A stretch of 64,000 nt of DNA. It comes from JAUYQR01 sp963822435. Its GTDB lineage: Bacteria > Pseudomonadota > Alphaproteobacteria > Rhodobacterales > Rhodobacteraceae. Position numbers and translations under genes: made by a program. The notes under the pieces are model-generated. The model did no database searches. It was not told where the DNA came from and saw nothing but the letters and a program-made list of their open reading frames with translations. The stretch is taken from positions 1,062,219-1,126,218 of the forward strand of contig CAWGHN010000003.1 in assembly GCA_963822435.1 (NCBI GenBank), written 5' to 3'. Position 1 is the stretch's first letter; each line of letters opens with the position of its first letter. Shown in pieces: positions 45,970 to 54,556 of this stretch.

Positions 45970-46953
45970 CTACTGCGGGATTAGGTACGGTGCAAAAGCT
46001 CCCGTTTCATGGACTACAGCGACAATCTTCAGCCTGGACAGATTTCGCCGAGCCATGATCTCGACGTGGTCCCTTAAATATTCCACCGCAGAATCAATTG
46101 GATGCCGTGAAATCAGATCAAAGACCGTACGGTACTGGTCCTTTGTTTCTTCGTCGTTTGGCAAGCCTAAGGAAGTAAGGGCCCTGCTTAGCGAGGATAG
46201 AAGCAGCCGGTTGCTGCGGATCATCTCGACCAAGGTCGCGTTTGGTGCCTGCGCGATGCACAGTTCTAGCAAGGAATCACTCAACGATTCAGAGGTCAGT
46301 ATAGCACCCGAATCTATCATTTCCAGAAGATGCTCCACCTCGGCATAGCGGATATGGGGCGCTGCCAGACGAAGCGCCGCCGGTTCCATAATGCTGCGCA
46401 TCTCAAACTTCTCGCGCACCGTGCGTGCGGTAAGCGGCCCGGCGATCCAATGCGAACTTGCGCTCTTTCGAATCAACCCACGCTCTTGCAGGCGGGCAAG
46501 GACATCGCGCGCCACTGTTCGACTGACGCCAAGGTATTCGGAAAGCTCAGTTTCCACTATGCGGAACTCTCCGAAAATCTGGCACGAGGCCACCTGTTCC
46601 TCGACCTGCTCGTAGACATGGCGCCATGTTCCGCGCGTTTGCAGCGCGTCATCCACCTCGCCGGGGATGGTCAACGGGAATTCCTGCAAATCGCGGCGCA
46701 GCGGTATGATCGCCTTTCCCGCTGGCCCCACCAGATACCCGCGCCCTTCAAAACGGTGGATCAGCCCCTCGGCCAGTAGGTGCCGCAACGCCGCCTGCAC
46801 AGGGACGCGACTGGTATTCATGGTGGTGGCAATCGGGCCTTCCAGGAGGACCAGACCTTCGGGCAAGGTGCCGCGCTTGATGTTGCTGCGCAGAACGCGG
46901 GTGATCAGCTCATAGCGCGGTTCCTTTGCAAAGGGATTTGCCGACCGGATCAT
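45970..46953 (-). CDS. GntR-type regulator with two winged-helix domains
   Basis: A 327-aa regulator. The first GntR-like winged helix spans ~14-75 (ELITRVLRSNIKRGTLPEGLVL, then MNTSRVPVQAALRHLLAEGLIHRFEGRGYLV). A second one spans ~112-172 (HVYEQVEEQVASCQIFGEFRIV, then LGVSRTVARDVLARLQERGLIRKS). Residues ~180-325 look like an FCD-type helical effector domain (MRSIMEPAALRLAAPHIRYAEVEHL). Two HTHs in one GntR chain is unusual. It is translated from an ATG that overlaps the stop of the cytoplasmic binding-protein gene (ATGA) and lies next to the TATAAAA repeat. It probably controls the transporter operon and perhaps the HyuB-PxpC operon. Confidence 0.88.
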   Translation of the reverse strand: MIRSANPFAKEPRYELITRVLRSNIKRGTLPEGLVLLEGPIATTMNTSRVPVQAALRHLLAEGLIHRFEGRGYLVGPAGKAIIPLRRDLQEFPLTIPGEVDDALQTRGTWRHVYEQVEEQVASCQIFGEFRIVETELSEYLGVSRTVARDVLARLQERGLIRKSASSHWIAGPLTARTVREKFEMRSIMEPAALRLAAPHIRYAEVEHLLEMIDSGAILTSESLSDSLLELCIAQAPNATLVEMIRSNRLLLSSLSRALTSLGLPNDEETKDQYRTVFDLISRHPIDSAVEYLRDHVEIMARRNLSRLKIVAVVHETGAFAPYLIPQ

Positions 46954-48194
46954 GCGGCCCCCTCATCAAGTGCCCGGCCGCGTTGGACACGCTGGATGAA
47001 ACGCTCCCAAGCCCGGGCCGCGTAGTTGTATTCGTCCATGACGGTGTTCCAGATCGCGATCCGGCTGGCGCGTTCCCGATAGGACCCGCCCGCCCGCCGC
47101 GCGCCGGCGCGCACCACCCAATCGCCTGCAGGCCCCATCAGGTTCTGGGCTGCGGGGGCCCCGTCGTACCAATAGGCCCATTCCTCGGGCGTCATGTGCG
47201 CCCGGCTGCGCTCGGGCGTGGCGATGTAATAGCCCTGCCGCGCCATGACGGACCCGGCATATCCGCTAAGCCACCAGTTAAGGTAGTCATAGGCCATGTC
47301 CAGTTCGGCCCCGACAAGGTGCCGCGACAGGCTGGCCCCGCCATGCCATGCACGATACCCCTCCAGTGGGGCTGCCTCGATGAAAGCGCCCGGCTGCGGG
47401 CCAAGCTGGCAATAAACCGGCGACCACATGCTTTGTACCGCAACCGCCCCATCGCGGACCAGTTGGGCGGCAGCATCGCCATCACGCCACGCGCCGCAGA
47501 AATAGCCCTGACGGCGGCGGTCCTCCAAAAGGGCCATGAGGGCGTTGATTTCCTCGATGGTCATGTTGCCGATATCGGCAAAGTCCAGTTCGCCCGCTGC
47601 TTCGGCCGCAAGGGCCGCATCGAAAAAGCCGATGGCCGGTTCATCCACCAGCGCAATCCGTCCCTTCGCACGCTTGTCCAAAAGCCAAGCCCAACTTGGC
47701 GTGACGTTCTCCGAAAAGCCGAACACCCGCGGGTCGTAGCCGAAGCTGTCCATGTTGTGCACGGTAGGCAACATGCTGATATAGCCCGAAGGTTTTGGTC
47801 CCAAAAACCCGCCGGGTTGCACATAAAGCTTGCGCACCGGCGCATCACCATGCCCGCGCCAGGCATACTTGCTGATCCCCCCCTCTTTCGCCAGATCGCT
47901 GATATTGCCCCATTCGCTGATGCGGTTGATGTCGATAGGCTGCAGCGCACCCCAGAACCACACGATGTCAAGGTTGTGAAAGCATTGCTCGTAGACGTCA
48001 TAGTCCTGTGGCTCTGTCGCCGCGCGCCTTTGGCAGGTGGGAAAGTCCAGCAGTTCATAGTCAACGGTGATCCCAAGATCAGCCTGCGCCTGCGCGCGCA
48101 CCTGACTTAGCAGCGTGATAGAGGTGCCGCGGACCCGAAGGCGGCGACTGTGCATCAGTGGCGGAGATGCCAGTGTTTGTGGTTGTGATGCCAT
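46950..48194 (-). CDS. Cytoplasmic paralogue of the ABC solute-binding protein (no signal peptide)
   Basis: A 414-aa PotD-like protein that starts MASQPQTLASPPLMHSRRLRV and goes straight into the mature-type sequence LRVRGTSITLLSQVRAQAQADLGITV: no Sec or Tat signal is seen. The rest aligns with the exported binding protein of this locus (WWLSGYAGSVMARQGYYIATP, HMTPEEWAYWYDGAPA, GGSYRERASRIAIWN). Its stop overlaps the GntR start (ATGA). Expected location is the cytoplasm, so it cannot serve import in the usual way; I infer a ligand sensor or carrier working with GntR. A mis-set start hiding a signal is the alternative, but the upstream sequence does not encode one obviously. Confidence 0.85.
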   Translation of the reverse strand: MASQPQTLASPPLMHSRRLRVRGTSITLLSQVRAQAQADLGITVDYELLDFPTCQRRAATEPQDYDVYEQCFHNLDIVWFWGALQPIDINRISEWGNISDLAKEGGISKYAWRGHGDAPVRKLYVQPGGFLGPKPSGYISMLPTVHNMDSFGYDPRVFGFSENVTPSWAWLLDKRAKGRIALVDEPAIGFFDAALAAEAAGELDFADIGNMTIEEINALMALLEDRRRQGYFCGAWRDGDAAAQLVRDGAVAVQSMWSPVYCQLGPQPGAFIEAAPLEGYRAWHGGASLSRHLVGAELDMAYDYLNWWLSGYAGSVMARQGYYIATPERSRAHMTPEEWAYWYDGAPAAQNLMGPAGDWVVRAGARRAGGSYRERASRIAIWNTVMDEYNYAARAWERFIQRVQRGRALDEGAA

Positions 48195-48250
48195 GTCCCG
48201 ATCCCTGACTGCGCGGCCGCCGGGCGCAAGGGCACCCCGCGGCCAATGTT

Positions 48251-49219
48251 TCAGCCAAGAGCTGTTGCAATCTCGTCAAGTACGGCCTTGCGGTCCTTGC
48301 GGGCCTGCAATGCCTGATCCATCGTGACTTTCACGAACCGGGTCGGCGTGTGCGGCTGCAACTGGCCGATCAGGTCCATGTCCGCCGACACCACGGTGCC
48401 CAGCATGAAATACCCCCCGCCCGACACCGCGTCGCGGTGCAACACGATCGGCTCGGTCCCGCCAGGCACCTGAACCGATCCATAGGGATAGCAGGCGTCC
48501 ACGATATTCGACGGGTCCGACCCGGCCCCAAACGGCTGTTCGCGCGGCACGAATTCCAGAGGGCGCCCGGCCTTGAAGCGATAGCCGATCCTGTCCGCCT
48601 CGGGCGCGACTTTCCAGGTGTCTTCGAAAAAACCCTTGCCAGCCGCCTCGGTAATCCGGTGCCAGTAAAGACCGGGCAGCATCCGAAGCTCGGCCGGGGT
48701 GCCGGGCTTGCGGCGCAGGGCCACAGGCACACTTCGCCCGACCTTCCCGTTGCCCATGCCAACCGGCAGCACATCGCCCGCCTGCAACTTTCGCCCGTGA
48801 AGACCACCCAGCGCGCCCAGCGTGTAGGTTGACCGCGACCCCAGAACTACCGGCACATCAATGCCGCCAGAGATCGCGATGTAGGCTCGCGCGCCCGCCT
48901 TGAGGAACCCGAAGCTCAGGACCTGCCCCTTTTTCACCGGAAATGAGGTCCAGCCAGCCTGCTCATCCCCGTCCACCTTCGGCGGCAGGTCAGCGCCCGT
49001 CACCGCCACGGTCGCGTCTTGGGTAAACTCCAGTTCCGGCCCCATGAACACAGCTTCCAGCACTGCCGCGCCGGCAGGGTTGCCCACCAGCAGGTTGGCT
49101 GCCGCCAGCGATAACAGGTCCATCCCGCCCGAGGTCGGAATCCCGATGTGGTAATACCCCGGACGCCCCAGATCCTGCACCGTGGTCGAAAGCCCCGGCT
49201 TGATGACATTAATGACCAT
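48251..49219 (-). CDS. pxpC: PxpC-like biotin-dependent carboxyltransferase subunit (set 1)
   Basis: A 322-aa PxpC/KipA-family protein: VIKPGLSTTVQDLGRPGYYHIGIPTSGGMDLLSLAAANLLVGNPAGAAVLEAVFMGP at the N-terminus, YIAISGGIDVPVVLGSRSTYTLGALGG, EADRIGYRF, and VDACYPYGSVQVPGGTEPIVLHRDAVSGGGY. The same segments occur in the carboxyltransferase domain of urea carboxylase. With PxpB it forms either a 5-oxoprolinase half or a carboxyltransferase. Its start overlaps the PxpB stop by 11 nt. Adjacent biotin carboxylase and carrier genes support the carboxyltransferase view. Confidence 0.9.
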   Translation of the reverse strand: MVINVIKPGLSTTVQDLGRPGYYHIGIPTSGGMDLLSLAAANLLVGNPAGAAVLEAVFMGPELEFTQDATVAVTGADLPPKVDGDEQAGWTSFPVKKGQVLSFGFLKAGARAYIAISGGIDVPVVLGSRSTYTLGALGGLHGRKLQAGDVLPVGMGNGKVGRSVPVALRRKPGTPAELRMLPGLYWHRITEAAGKGFFEDTWKVAPEADRIGYRFKAGRPLEFVPREQPFGAGSDPSNIVDACYPYGSVQVPGGTEPIVLHRDAVSGGGYFMLGTVVSADMDLIGQLQPHTPTRFVKVTMDQALQARKDRKAVLDEIATALG

Positions 49220-50084
49220 GAAGAGCCTCCATCACGCGGGCGTTGGTGCCGTCGATGTCTTTCTGAAACTCGGCCAGCGAAAAGGTCACCGGCGCGATGC
49301 GCGGCATCCAGCGGCCCGCATCCACCTCGGCAACCGTGTGGTCATACTCGGCCCGGTCGATAGGCTTCCATTTCACGATGTCGCCGGGTTTGAACAGGCA
49401 CATGAAGTCGCGCAGATAGGGCACCGTCTGGTTAGGGTCATAGATCGGCATCGGCGTGATGCCGAACATCTGATAGCCCCCGGCACCGCGCACCGAATAA
49501 ATGCAGGCAAAGCAGCCGCCATGGCCCACCGTGAGGCGCGGCGTGTCGGTGCGCGGCCGAAGATACTTGGGCGACTGGATCTGCCGCGAGCGGTCGGTCA
49601 TCTGGTAAAGGAACGGCAGGCCCGCCACGAAACCCACCATCGACACGAACCATGGCGCGCCGGAATGGGCCTTGATGAAGCCGTTGATCCCGTCCAACCC
49701 ATTGATCCGCGCCGTATATTCGATATCGGTTGACGTCGGGTCCTGGTGACGTTCGCGGAATCTCTGGCCCGTCTCATGTGTCCACGGATCGTTATAGAAC
49801 ACCGGCACTTCGATGATCCGGGTTTGCAGGGTTGCGGGCGCCGACTGGGCCGAAACCTCCAGCGCCTTCAGCTCGCGCATCATATCGTCGGGAGCAATCA
49901 CATCCGGGTCAAACCGCACCTGAAACGAGGCATTGGCCGGGCAGATTTCCGTAACGCCGTTGATCTTGGCCTCGCGCAGCGCGTTGGTGATGGAAAGGCC
50001 CTTGAAAAAGGCTTCCAGCGACATTTCCTCGTCGCACTCGACGAAGATGTGCTCATCCCCGCCGAAGGAGTATCTGGTGGTCAT
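49209..50084 (-). CDS. pxpB: PxpB-like subunit with urea-carboxylase-type insertion (set 1)
   Basis: At 291 aa it is longer than ordinary PxpB/KipI (~220-240). The extra part and its surroundings (VPVFYNDPWTHETGQRF, IEYTARINGLDGINGFIKAH, GGCFACIYSVRGAGGYQMFGITPMPIYDP, LRDFMCLFKPGDIVKWKPI) resemble the carboxyltransferase region of urea carboxylase rather than plain 5-oxoprolinase subunit B. It retains the family segment GAPWFVSMVGFVAGLPFLYQM. ATG at 50084 overlaps the AccC-like stop (ATGA). With PxpC, BCCP and the biotin carboxylase it should make a split carboxylase on an amide or urea-like substrate. Confidence 0.88.
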   Translation of the reverse strand: MTTRYSFGGDEHIFVECDEEMSLEAFFKGLSITNALREAKINGVTEICPANASFQVRFDPDVIAPDDMMRELKALEVSAQSAPATLQTRIIEVPVFYNDPWTHETGQRFRERHQDPTSTDIEYTARINGLDGINGFIKAHSGAPWFVSMVGFVAGLPFLYQMTDRSRQIQSPKYLRPRTDTPRLTVGHGGCFACIYSVRGAGGYQMFGITPMPIYDPNQTVPYLRDFMCLFKPGDIVKWKPIDRAEYDHTVAEVDAGRWMPRIAPVTFSLAEFQKDIDGTNARVMEALHGH

Positions 50085-51463
50085 TCCTCGGTCTCCTCTG
50101 TCCCAAGACGATGGGCATTGCGCTCCAGCCACGGTTCCAGCCAGCGTGTATGGAATTCGCCGGCCTGCACTTCGGCATCGCGCGCCAGCAACTGGTGCAG
50201 GCTGCGTGTGGTGGGCAGCCCGCCCACATGCAATTCCTGTAAGGCGCGCCCCATCCGGGTGATCGCCGCCGCGCGATTTTCGTCCCAGACGATCAGCTTG
50301 CCCAAAAGCGAGTCATAAAACGGCGGCACGGTGTAGCCGGGATAAAGCATGGTATCAAACCGTACCCCGCCGCCGCCCGGCACGATCAGGTCGGTCACTG
50401 TGCCCGGGCCGGGCTGAAAGTTCTTCGCCGGGTCCTCGGCACAGATGCGCACTTCGATCGCGTGGCCCGACAGGCGGATATCTTCTTGCCGGTAGCGCAG
50501 CGGTTCCCCCGCACAAACGCGGATCATCTCGCGGACAAGGTCCACGCCAGTGATCATCTCGGTCACGGGATGTTCCACCTGAATCCGGGTGTTCATCTCG
50601 ATGAAATAGAAATGCCCCGTCGCGTCGTCATACAGGTATTCCAGGGTGCCTGCGCCGCGATATCCAACCGCCTCGGCCAGGGCCACGGCAGAGGCGCACA
50701 GCTTTTCGCGCATTTCCTGCGGCAGGCGGGCGGCAGGGGCTTCTTCCCACACCTTCTGGCGGCGGCGTTGCAGCGAACATTCCCGCTCGAAAAGATGAAT
50801 GGCGCGGGTGCCGTCGCCAAGGATCTGCACCTCGATATGTCGGGCACGCTCGATCACCTTTTCAAGGTAAAGACCTCCGTCGCCGAACGCCGATTTTGCC
50901 TCCGCCCCGGCCTGAGGGATCAGGCGGTCGAACTCCTCCATGTCATGGGCAATGCGGATGCCACGTCCACCGCCCCCGGCCGCAGCCTTGATCATCACCG
51001 GAAAGCCGATGGCCAGGGCTACGGCCCGCGCACGGTCGGCGTCGTCTACCCGCCCTTCAGACCCCGGCACCACGGGCACACCCGCAGCCTCGGCTGCCAC
51101 GCGCGCCGCAACTTTGTCACCCATCACACGGATCGCATCGCCCTTGGGCCCAATCCAGACCAGACCAGCCGCCTCGACCGCATCGGCGAAAGCGGCGTTC
51201 TCGGCCAGAAATCCATAGCCGGGATGCACCGCATCAGCCCCCGTCTCTGCGGCTGCCTTAAGGATGTTGGCGATGTTGAGGTATGACTTCGACGCCATCG
51301 GCGGGCCGATCATCACCGCCTCATCCGCCATCCGCACGGCCAGACTGTCGGTGTCGGCGGCACTGTGCACTTGCACCGTTCTCAGCCCCAACTCACGCGC
51401 CGCACGTATGATGCGCACCGCGATTTCGCCCCGGTTTGCGATCAACAGCTTGGTGATGGCCAT
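50081..51463 (-). CDS. accC: Biotin carboxylase, AccC-like
   Basis: A 460-aa biotin carboxylase: KLLIANRGEIAVRIIRAARELG, ATP-grasp glycine loop KAAAGGGGRGIRIAHD, HIEVQILGDG, ERECSLQRRRQKVWEEAPA, YLYDDATGHFYFIEMNTRIQVEHPVTEMI and the C-terminal domain. It carboxylates biotin on BCCP with ATP and bicarbonate. Acetyl-CoA carboxylase is the usual owner, but here it is sandwiched between a dedicated BCCP gene (2 nt upstream) and PxpB/PxpC genes (4-nt overlap), so it most likely serves the PxpBC carboxyltransferase. Confidence 0.95.
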   Translation of the reverse strand: MAITKLLIANRGEIAVRIIRAARELGLRTVQVHSAADTDSLAVRMADEAVMIGPPMASKSYLNIANILKAAAETGADAVHPGYGFLAENAAFADAVEAAGLVWIGPKGDAIRVMGDKVAARVAAEAAGVPVVPGSEGRVDDADRARAVALAIGFPVMIKAAAGGGGRGIRIAHDMEEFDRLIPQAGAEAKSAFGDGGLYLEKVIERARHIEVQILGDGTRAIHLFERECSLQRRRQKVWEEAPAARLPQEMREKLCASAVALAEAVGYRGAGTLEYLYDDATGHFYFIEMNTRIQVEHPVTEMITGVDLVREMIRVCAGEPLRYRQEDIRLSGHAIEVRICAEDPAKNFQPGPGTVTDLIVPGGGGVRFDTMLYPGYTVPPFYDSLLGKLIVWDENRAAAITRMGRALQELHVGGLPTTRSLHQLLARDAEVQAGEFHTRWLEPWLERNAHRLGTEETEE

Positions 51464-51465
51464 GG

Positions 51466-51702
51466 TCAGCCCAGCTCGGCCAGAGGCTGGCCCGCCATCA
51501 CCGGTTCCTCATCGTCGGCCACGAAAGCGGCAAGTATCCCGGCCTGATCGGCATGCACCTCGTTGAACGACTTCATCACTTCGATCAGCCCGATCACGTC
51601 ACCCACGGCGACGGTGTCGCCAACCTCTTTGAATACTGGCTGGTCGGGGGACGGGCGGCGATAGAAAGTGCCGGGAAGGGGTGAGAGGATCTGTTTCGAC
51701 AT
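51466..51702 (-). CDS. Biotin carboxyl carrier protein (short)
   Basis: A 78-aa lipoyl/biotinyl domain: LSPLPGTFYRRPSPDQPVFKEVGDTV, then the biotinylation motif EVMKSF with Lys44, and ADDEEPVMAGQPLAELG. The long N-terminal arm of AccB is missing, as in carriers of non-acetyl-CoA carboxylases. EVMKSF replaces the commoner E(A)MKM at the biotin site. It precedes the AccC-like gene by 2 nt, an obvious partner. Confidence 0.93.
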   Translation of the reverse strand: MSKQILSPLPGTFYRRPSPDQPVFKEVGDTVAVGDVIGLIEVMKSFNEVHADQAGILAAFVADDEEPVMAGQPLAELG

Positions 51703-51727
51703 GATGATCTAATCCTGCATTATCTGG

Positions 51728-52453
51728 CTATTGTTGACGATATGGCGCAATCCCGTCGCGCACGGCTTGCGCCACGGCCACGGCGTTGGGCGTATCGGAA
51801 TGTACGCAGATTGCATCGGCGCGCACGGCCACATCCTTGCCGCCGACACTGGCAACCTTGCCTTCCTTGATTGCCCGCACACAGGCCGCAGCGGCATGGC
51901 CCGGATCGGTTGGCGCGTGTTCACGGGTGATGATCAACCCGCCATCGTCGTTATAGTCAAGGTCGGCATAGAACTCCGACACAAAGCGATGCCCCCGCTC
52001 CGTGTAGATCTTTTCATGCAGCGTACCCGCCATGCCAAAGAGCGGCACCTTGTAGACATTTGCCGCATCCGCCACGGCGTTGGCGACATCTTCCATCCGC
52101 GCGGCCATCCCGTAAAGCGATCCGTGAGGTTTGATGTGGTTCAGCACCATCCCTTCGGCATCAAGGAACCCCTTCAAGGCGCCGATCTGATAGATCATGC
52201 AGTTGGTCAGTTCCTCACGCCCGATCTTCATTTCACGCCGCCCAAAGCCTTGTAGATCGGGCAGAGACGGGTGCGCACCCACTTTGACGCCATGCTGCTT
52301 GGCCAGTTGCACAGTGCGCCGCATGTGGTTGAAATCGGATGCATGAAAGCCGCAGGCCACATTGGCCACATCGATCAGCGGCATCAGCCCTTCATCGTCG
52401 CCAATGCGGTAAAGGCCAAAGCCTTCGCCCATGTCACAGTTGATGATGGTCAT
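51728..52453 (-). CDS. pxpA: PxpA-like 5-oxoprolinase subunit (LamB/YcsF family, set 1)
   Basis: A 241-aa LamB/YcsF protein: INCDMGEGFGLYRIGDDEGLMPLIDVANVACGFHASDFNHM, GVKVGAHPSLPDLQGFGRREM, HIKPHGSLYGMAARM, and AVRADAICVHSDTPNAVAVA. PxpA with PxpBC opens 5-oxoproline to glutamate in bacteria. Here it precedes BCCP by 25 nt and follows the HyuA-like gene by 12 nt. The exact substrate may differ, as PxpB is of an unusual urea-carboxylase type. Confidence 0.92.
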   Translation of the reverse strand: MTIINCDMGEGFGLYRIGDDEGLMPLIDVANVACGFHASDFNHMRRTVQLAKQHGVKVGAHPSLPDLQGFGRREMKIGREELTNCMIYQIGALKGFLDAEGMVLNHIKPHGSLYGMAARMEDVANAVADAANVYKVPLFGMAGTLHEKIYTERGHRFVSEFYADLDYNDDGGLIITREHAPTDPGHAAAACVRAIKEGKVASVGGKDVAVRADAICVHSDTPNAVAVAQAVRDGIAPYRQQ

Positions 52454-52465
52454 CTTTCTCCCCCG

Positions 52466-54553
52466 TCAGCCCTGCCAATCAAGCACATAAACCCCTGACT
52501 CGTGCAACTCTGCCGTCCAGCCAGGTTCGATGACGATGGTGGTTGTCACCTCTTCGATCACCGCCGGGCCAGTGATCCGGTCGCCCGCACCAAGGCGCGC
52601 ACCGGCAAAGACCGGGGTATCCTGCGCGCGGCCATCGGCGGTAAAGATCATCGGGCGCGTGCCAGTCTTGGCGCTGGCAGCCCCCGCCCCCTTTGCGATG
52701 GTCATCCGCTGCGGCCGGTCCACCTTGCCCAGGATTGCACTTTCGACGTTCACCACCTCGACTACACTTTGCGGTTCGGAATAGGTGTATAACTCCTCAT
52801 GCCGGGCGTGGAAGGCGGCTTTCAACTTCTCCAACGCCGCCTCATCCAGCGCGAAAGGCTCGATATCCACAGTGCATTCATGCACCTGACCGACATAGCG
52901 CATGTCCAGACTGCGGCGGATGGAAATACGGTCGCGGTCGAACCCGTCACGCGCAAGGTCCGCGACGCCCTTGGACTCCAGCCCGTTGAACAGCCCGTCC
53001 AATTTGGCCGCCGCCGCTGCCCCCTCCAACCGCACCGGTGCAGGGGCCATATAGTTGTATTTGACGTCTGAGATGATCTGGCCATAGGCGCAAAGTCCCG
53101 ACGCCAGCTTAGACACCAGAATGCGAGTGATGCCCATTTCCCGCGCGAGCGCGGTGATATGCGCGCCTGTCGCCCCGCCGGCACAGTTCAGCACGAAATC
53201 CCGAGGGTCATAGCCGCGTTCGACCGACACCCGGCGAATCGCGTTGACCATGTTGTTGTTAACGATGGTGAACATGCCGTAGGCCGCCTGCTCCACCGTC
53301 AGCTTCAGCGCATCGGCCAGCCCCGCCTTGATCGCACCTTGCGCCCGTTCGGTGTTCAGCGGCAACCGTCCGCCCACCAGGCCGTCGGGGTTCAGATACC
53401 CCAGAACAAGGTTCGCATCCGTTGTCGTGGGCTTGTCCCCGCCCTGATCATAGCAGGCCGGCCCCGGCTCTGACCCCGCCGACTGCGGGCCCATCTGCAA
53501 CAGGCCCATGCTGTCGATCCAGCCAATCGACCCGCCACCCGCGCCCAGCGTTTCCACCTGAATCATCGGGATACCAATCCGGTAGCGCAAAAAGTCGATG
53601 TTCTTCGACACATTCGCCCGCCCGTCCCGAGTCAGGGTAATGTCGAACGATGTGCCGCCCATATCGACCGTGATGATGTTGTGCAGCCCCCACGGCTCGC
53701 CAATATAAAGCGCAGCCTGCGGGGCCGATGCGGGGCCAGAGTTGATCGCATAGACCGACTGGTCCGACACCACGGACCCCAGCGCCAGCCCGCCATTCGA
53801 CTGGAAATAGCGCACCGGGTTTTTCGCGCCAAGGCTTTGGAAATAGCCGTCCACCGCTTCCACATAGCGCGACAGGATGGGCGACAGATAGGCGTTCACC
53901 ACCGCCGTCGAGGTGCGAGTGTATTCGCGCACCTGAGGGTAAAGATGCGAACCGACCGTCAGGCGCACGTTCGGCATCATCTCGCGCACGATTTCCGCGG
54001 CACGCTGTTCGTGGTCAGGGTGCAGCACGGACCAGACGAAGGAAATCGCCACCGCCTCTACCCCTTCGCGGATGAAATGGCGGCAGGCGTCGCGGACTTC
54101 CTCCTCGTTCATCGGCGTATGAACCGCCCCGGTCGAGATCACACGTTCCGTGATCCCCCGGCGCAGATAGCGCGGCACTAGCATGGTGGCGGGCGGATAT
54201 TCCGGGTCATAGCGATAGCCGTCTTCCTTGTGGCCGAGGCGGATTTCTATGCTGTCCTCATGGCCCTTGGTGGCGATCAGCCCGGTCTTGGCCCCCTTGT
54301 GCTGGATTAGCGCGTTCAGGCCCACGGTCGTGCCGTTGATGCACAGATCGGCGTTCGACACGATCTCTTTCGCGGTGATCCCGGTTTCCTCCTCGATCAG
54401 CTTCAGACCGTTGCGGATGGCTTGGGTCGGGTCTTGCGGCGTCGACAGGGCCTTGAAGATTCGCACCTCACCGTCGCGGTCGGCGAGGATGAAGTCGGTG
54501 AAGGTTCCGCCGGCGTCGATCCCAAGGCGATACTGGTTTTGCATGGCATTCAT
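52466..54553 (-). CDS. Hydantoinase A/oxoprolinase family protein (HyuA-like, set 2)
   Basis: A 695-aa ASKHA ATPase subunit: YRLGIDAGGTFTDFILADRDG at the N-terminus, INGTTVGLNALIQHKGAKTGLIATKGHED, YFQSNGGLALGS, INSGPASAPQAALYIG, TVDMGGTSFDITLTRDG, VETLGAGGGSIGWIDSMG and CAGGATGAHITALAREMG. It activates an amide carbonyl with ATP for ring opening together with HyuB; 5-oxoprolinase, N-methylhydantoinase, caprolactamase and acetophenone carboxylase are relatives. ATG at 54544 is an alternative start. It follows HyuB closely (3 nt). Confidence 0.93.
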   Translation of the reverse strand: MNAMQNQYRLGIDAGGTFTDFILADRDGEVRIFKALSTPQDPTQAIRNGLKLIEEETGITAKEIVSNADLCINGTTVGLNALIQHKGAKTGLIATKGHEDSIEIRLGHKEDGYRYDPEYPPATMLVPRYLRRGITERVISTGAVHTPMNEEEVRDACRHFIREGVEAVAISFVWSVLHPDHEQRAAEIVREMMPNVRLTVGSHLYPQVREYTRTSTAVVNAYLSPILSRYVEAVDGYFQSLGAKNPVRYFQSNGGLALGSVVSDQSVYAINSGPASAPQAALYIGEPWGLHNIITVDMGGTSFDITLTRDGRANVSKNIDFLRYRIGIPMIQVETLGAGGGSIGWIDSMGLLQMGPQSAGSEPGPACYDQGGDKPTTTDANLVLGYLNPDGLVGGRLPLNTERAQGAIKAGLADALKLTVEQAAYGMFTIVNNNMVNAIRRVSVERGYDPRDFVLNCAGGATGAHITALAREMGITRILVSKLASGLCAYGQIISDVKYNYMAPAPVRLEGAAAAAKLDGLFNGLESKGVADLARDGFDRDRISIRRSLDMRYVGQVHECTVDIEPFALDEAALEKLKAAFHARHEELYTYSEPQSVVEVVNVESAILGKVDRPQRMTIAKGAGAASAKTGTRPMIFTADGRAQDTPVFAGARLGAGDRITGPAVIEEVTTTIVIEPGWTAELHESGVYVLDWQG

Positions 54554-54556
54554 CCT

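Noticed and set aside
46950..48194. Interpretation as a second normal periplasmic binding protein
   Set aside because: No Sec or Tat signal lies at or upstream of the start, and the sequence begins directly with the mature-type beta strand; a cytoplasmic role fits better.
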